Origin: Dinochytrium kinnereticum
Lineage: Eukaryota > Chytridiomycota > Chytridiomycetes > Chytridiales > Chytridiaceae
Length of the DNA stretch: 21,119 bases
Assembly (NCBI GenBank): GCA_027604005.1
Contig: JADGJT010000014.1
Coordinates: 1-21,119 of the forward strand
Direction of reading: 5' to 3'
Shown piece by piece: positions 17,547 to 21,119 of this stretch. Each line of letters starts with the position of its first letter. Position 1 is the first letter of the stretch. The notes beneath the pieces were generated by a model, which saw nothing but the letters and a program-made list of their open reading frames with translations, had not been told where the DNA came from and ran no database searches. A program made the translations under genes and the position numbers.

Positions 17547-20348
17547 ATGGGGATCCCCACATCCGTTCCCCCCATCCCACACACACCAATGCTGCTGAGT
17601 CTTCCCCCAGAGCTCTTGTTTCAGATGACGGAATTCCTTGACACTAGAGCGCTTCTCCTCCTCTCTGCGACATGTTGGGCAGCGAGGTCGACGGTTCTGT
17701 TTGGGGACGCTGGCAATCTGTGCGGCATGATGATTGCTGAGACAGACCCGCTCCCGTCCTCCATTCTGTATGAGTTTCGTAGGGAATTCACAAAGGTCAG
17801 GGTGGCTCAGGAGAGGAAGAAAGGATCACTGGCTGGCGATGAGGATGGGAGGATGATGGAGCCTGTGGTGATCAGGGATGGTGGTGGTGGCGCAGATGAT
17901 CTTGGAATGGTGGTGGATATGGGCGGACAGGACATGACCTCTCTCATACCACCCATCGCATCGGTCTCCCTTCCTGACGGCTCTGTCTGGATTCCTCCCT
18001 TTCCAAACACAACCACCAGGCTTTTCCACTCATTGTCATCCGTTGATGAGGAGACGCAAACAAGGATCACACCAGACCCTTCCATCTTACTGGATTTTGC
18101 CAACGATGGCGTGAGGACTCTAGACCGTCGCCATCTCACAGTCCGGTTCAACCCCACCCCGCTCTCCAACTTCTTTGACATCGCTCTTGACGTCCGCAAG
18201 TATGACAGCATCGAGACCCTGCATGGCCCTGTGGAGGACGATGACGTGGAACCAGAGTCTGTAATCATGGCTTCCTTGCTTCCTCATCCAAATCAGCAGG
18301 TTCAGGTCGCTGTCGAGGGTGGAGCTGTCCCTGTGCCTTGGAACAGTTTGGCGGGTGGTGGTAACGTGGTGGTTGGTGATGGAGCACCACAGCTGGTGGA
18401 GCAAATGGGCGGGGCCGCTGCTCCTTTCACTCATGATGGGAGTCAGGCTGGGATCACGAGAAGGGTTTACAAGGGCATGCGGCATTATTTTTCTCGGTCC
18501 GTTCATTCGAGGCTTCCTCTTCATATGATGCCCGTGGTGAGGGCAAGAAGGATGCTCAACCTATCAACGGATCACAGCACCTCCCCCCTCACCACCCTCA
18601 CTCAGAAGGCTACAAACCCCATAAACATCTCATCAAGCCACCACCACCACCACCACCGTCACCACCAGCAATCCGAAATTCTGCAGCACCATCCCCTCTC
18701 TGGCTACTTCTACTTTGAGGTCAAAATGCATCCCCTCACCGCTTCCCCAACCGAAGATCTCCGAGCCCGCGTAGGTGTCTCACAGTCCCTCTACTCAAGC
18801 CATCATCTACCAGGCTCCCTCCCCTCCTCCATCGGCTATCAATCCGAAGATGGGTTTTTAGCTCTTGGCCATCGCGACGGCGAGACCTACCAATTCGCAC
18901 CACCCTGGACATACGGGGACGTCATTGGGTGTGGGTTTGTTCCGCAGATGGAAACAAAAGGGTTGGGGGGTGAGACGTACACCAGGGGACTTTTGTTTTT
19001 CACGCGAAATGGGGAGTGGGTTGGAGATGCCGCTCATAGAATTGATCGGACGATTAAGGATTTCAGGGAAGCTTGGCATGCTTGTGCGGGGGCGTCCGTG
19101 CCTGTTGACATGGAGTTTAATTTATTGGGAGAGTATGGTGGAGCTGGGGGCGACGCCGTTGAGATGAAAGGAACGCCGTTCATCTACGCGCCTGCTAACG
19201 TCATGATGAAGCATCGAATGGATTCTCTCATTGACTCATCACCCCGAAGGCGCCCATCACTTGCTCCTCCCTCGACCCCTCAACCACCCTCCTTCACCCC
19301 GCCTCATTTACGCTCACGATTCTGGTCAGACGTAGTAGATGAAGACCCCTTTGCACAAATCACCTCACCCACCACCGTCGAACCTCTCCTCTGTGCAGAC
19401 CTGAGCCCATCCGTCGACCCTTACCTCAAACCCCTTCAGAACCCAACCCGATCCACCACCTACGAATTTCAAGACAACGGTCCCATGGTCCCCCGAATCC
19501 TTCAAAGCCCCACCCCACTCCGACGACCCCACTCCACCTCTTCTCCCTCATCACCTCCCCTCCCAGGCACGTACTTTGAAATCACCCTCCAAGAAGGAGG
19601 CGATCCCCTCACCTTCATCGCGATCGGGGTCGCGATATTCCCGTACTCCCCGTTCCACCATGTGGGCTGGGATTTCGGAAGCATTGGGTTCCACTCTGAC
19701 GATGGTCGAGTGTACGATGGGACCAACCAAGGAGGAAAGACCATTCACCCCATCGACGTTGAAGAGTTTGTTCAGTGTCACGATGAGATCAGTGAAGAAC
19801 AATTATTGGACTGGCCTCCCTCCCAATCCTCATCTCCAACAACCTCCATCCCAGTACCTCCAACCCCCCTTCCAACCCCCTCGACAACCCGTCGCTCCTC
19901 ATCAACAACCTTCCCATTTCCCCCACAACCCCGTCGTCATCATCACCATCGACGTCCTCCAACAATGATGGAAGCAGTGACAGCAGCGGCGTCGGAGACG
20001 TCAACGCGATACACACGTGGTGACACCGTTGGGGTCGGCTTAACATCCGAGGGGTCCGTTTACTTCACGGTCAACGGTAAACCCATAGCGGGAGTGGTCA
20101 GAAGGAGGCAAGCAGGGTGCAGGTGCGAGGAAGAGAGATGGTTTTTGGCTAGAGAGGAGGTGGATATGTTTGAGATGGAGGATGAGAGGGGAGTTGGGGG
20201 GCCGGTGGTGACTCCCGCTGCGGCCGTCAAATGTGCGGGCAGAGGATGGAAGTTGCATCCTACAGTTTCGGCCTGCGGGAGGTGGGTGGTAGATATCAAT
20301 GTTGGGGAGAGGCCGTTTGTTTATCGCGGTGGGGCTGGGCCTGAGTGA
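17547..20348 (+). CDS. F-box protein with two SPRY domains, the second split (933 aa, no intron)
   Basis: The ATG at 17547 has an ideal context (GGCCATGG) and sits just before the F-box, residues 15-55 (LLSLPPELLFQMTEFLDTRA, then TCWAAR). SPRY 1 spans about 386-530: GYFYFEVKM, SIGYQSEDGFLALG, TYGDVIGCGF, LLFFTRNGEWVG. SPRY 2 starts at 674 (GTYFEITLQ, then GSIGFHSDDGRVYDG), is interrupted by a Pro/Ser/His-rich insert of about 70 residues (750-820), and resumes with YTRGDTVGVGL, VYFTVNGKPI and the closing LHPTVSACGRWVV...NVGERPFVY. This second domain resembles those of RanBPM and fungal Ssh4/Ear1. F-boxes bind Skp1 in SCF ubiquitin ligases and SPRY domains bind peptides, so a substrate receptor is likely. 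A His run lies near 365-372. No membrane segment is seen, unlike Ssh4/Ear1. Function inferred from domains; substrates unknown. Confidence 0.9.
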   Translation: MGIPTSVPPIPHTPMLLSLPPELLFQMTEFLDTRALLLLSATCWAARSTVLFGDAGNLCGMMIAETDPLPSSILYEFRREFTKVRVAQERKKGSLAGDEDGRMMEPVVIRDGGGGADDLGMVVDMGGQDMTSLIPPIASVSLPDGSVWIPPFPNTTTRLFHSLSSVDEETQTRITPDPSILLDFANDGVRTLDRRHLTVRFNPTPLSNFFDIALDVRKYDSIETLHGPVEDDDVEPESVIMASLLPHPNQQVQVAVEGGAVPVPWNSLAGGGNVVVGDGAPQLVEQMGGAAAPFTHDGSQAGITRRVYKGMRHYFSRSVHSRLPLHMMPVVRARRMLNLSTDHSTSPLTTLTQKATNPINISSSHHHHHHRHHQQSEILQHHPLSGYFYFEVKMHPLTASPTEDLRARVGVSQSLYSSHHLPGSLPSSIGYQSEDGFLALGHRDGETYQFAPPWTYGDVIGCGFVPQMETKGLGGETYTRGLLFFTRNGEWVGDAAHRIDRTIKDFREAWHACAGASVPVDMEFNLLGEYGGAGGDAVEMKGTPFIYAPANVMMKHRMDSLIDSSPRRRPSLAPPSTPQPPSFTPPHLRSRFWSDVVDEDPFAQITSPTTVEPLLCADLSPSVDPYLKPLQNPTRSTTYEFQDNGPMVPRILQSPTPLRRPHSTSSPSSPPLPGTYFEITLQEGGDPLTFIAIGVAIFPYSPFHHVGWDFGSIGFHSDDGRVYDGTNQGGKTIHPIDVEEFVQCHDEISEEQLLDWPPSQSSSPTTSIPVPPTPLPTPSTTRRSSSTTFPFPPQPRRHHHHRRPPTMMEAVTAAASETSTRYTRGDTVGVGLTSEGSVYFTVNGKPIAGVVRRRQAGCRCEEERWFLAREEVDMFEMEDERGVGGPVVTPAAAVKCAGRGWKLHPTVSACGRWVVDINVGERPFVYRGGAGPE

Positions 20349-21119
20349 GGTTGTGGGGAAGAAATGTTTTTGTTTTGTCGTCTCTTTTTTTCCTTGTCTT
20401 GCTGTGAGCGCATTCAGATCCTCTGACCTCATGGTGTTTGCTATTTCCTTACATTGTTTTTTCTCGTGTTTTTTTATTTATTTATCTCTGTTCGCTTTCT
20501 TCTGCAGCGTGCGAGCACGCCTGCAAAATGGTCCTTCATATCTATACTTCTCCTCTCCTTACTCTCTCCTTCTCTCATAAGCTCTTGAATTAAGCCCTGG
20601 CAGCCAAAGCAAATGCCTAAAATCCCTGGCAGCCCCCAAATTCACGCAACAGACGGCTTGAGGAAGGGCTTCGTCGCGCGTTAGATGATGGCAATGACCA
20701 TTGCATTTTTCTATCTCTCTCAGTTGTCGCATACTTCAACCACGTAAAAATACACACACACACCAGTCTTTCTTGTCTTAGTAAACCTTACTTATCGTCT
20801 AAACAAAAGAATTGGAACCAAAAGGTAAAAAAACCAAATTGAGTTCGAAAGCAAAGTAAAAACGGATTAACGGATATAGACGACTTCTTTTTCTTTCTTA
20901 AACAAGCGACCCAAAAGGGCTTTAGGGGTGGGCACAAAGCAAAAAAACAAAATAACTTCCAAACTTCACATAAGAGTGACCATTTGCAACAACCACAAAC
21001 GAAAAAAGAGAGCAACAAAACAACGGTCCAGATCAAGATAAAGATCAGAGAATAATGAGGACAATCTAGCCCAGTAGCTTATCGTCACAAAGACCTCAGA
21101 AGAGCTATGGAGGGAGGGG
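20349..21119. other. Right-end spacer, 3' flank of the F-box/SPRY gene
   Basis: No gene is supported. It opens with a T-rich 3' UTR-like stretch without an exact AATAAA, contains an 11-base direct repeat CCCTGGCAGCC (20595-20605 and 20624-20634), a short AC repeat (20752-20763), and ends A-rich on the plus strand. The A-rich end could be the 3' flank of a minus-strand gene starting beyond the window. Confidence 0.55.
20752..20763. repeat. Short AC dinucleotide repeat
   Basis: Six AC units in the right-end spacer. Confidence 0.8.

Noticed and set aside
17547..17567. N-myristoylation of the F-box/SPRY protein (MGIPTS)
   Set aside because: It fits the loose consensus, but Pro at position 4 and the lack of other support make it weak compared with MGNSLS in the other F-box-like protein.
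16811..17598. Open frames of 110-190 codons on both strands in the divergent promoter
   Set aside because: They depend on the AAGG and CTG repeats and encode runs such as poly-Cys or poly-Leu; no domains.
20788..21036. 82-codon minus-strand frame with hydrophobic, Cys/Phe-rich product
   Set aside because: It is A/T homopolymer-driven and unlike any family; more likely untranslated flank.

Overview
The window looks like nuclear DNA of a fungus, most plausibly an early-diverging one (chytrid-like). The genes are protein-coding and interrupted by short spliceosomal introns with GTGAGT/GTAAGT-type donors, frequent CTAAC-like branch sites and AG acceptors. Coding sequence is moderately GC-rich, proteins carry long Ser/Pro/His low-complexity stretches, and introns and spacers are full of poly-T and microsatellites. 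The fungal call rests on this gene architecture and on protein families, not on a marker gene. I see no rRNA, tRNA, CRISPR array or intact transposon.

Five genes alternate strictly in strand (+,-,+,-,+). (1) 1820-7151, +, eight exons: a complete P4-type ATPase (phospholipid flippase) of 1263 aa with all catalytic motifs. (2) 10839-8575, -, three exons: a 675-aa F-box-like protein with a predicted N-myristoylated start. (3) 11307-12489, +, five exons: a 315-aa classical short-chain dehydrogenase/reductase of the retinol-dehydrogenase/WWOX-like group. (4) 16563-13048, -, two exons: a 1135-aa Ser-rich, largely disordered protein with one long membrane segment, family unrecognised. (5) 17547-20348, +, no intron: a 933-aa protein with an N-terminal F-box and two SPRY domains, the second split by a low-complexity insertion.

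The layout gives two convergent spacers (7152-8574 and 12490-13047) and two divergent promoter regions (10840-11306 and 16564-17546). The second divergent region holds two ACGCGT boxes ten bases apart, a CACGTG E-box, CCAAT boxes, a CRE-half-site palindrome and two microsatellites. The left end (1-1819) has no gene I can support apart from the leader of the flippase gene; an open minus-strand frame runs off the window edge there. The right end (20349-21119) holds only 3' flanking sequence.

The genes do not form an obvious pathway. Two of the five are likely substrate receptors of SCF-type ubiquitin ligases, one is a membrane lipid transporter, one a membrane-anchored disordered protein and one an oxidoreductase. 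Exon joins were worked out by hand from splice signals and phase; all five coding sequences close without a frame error.
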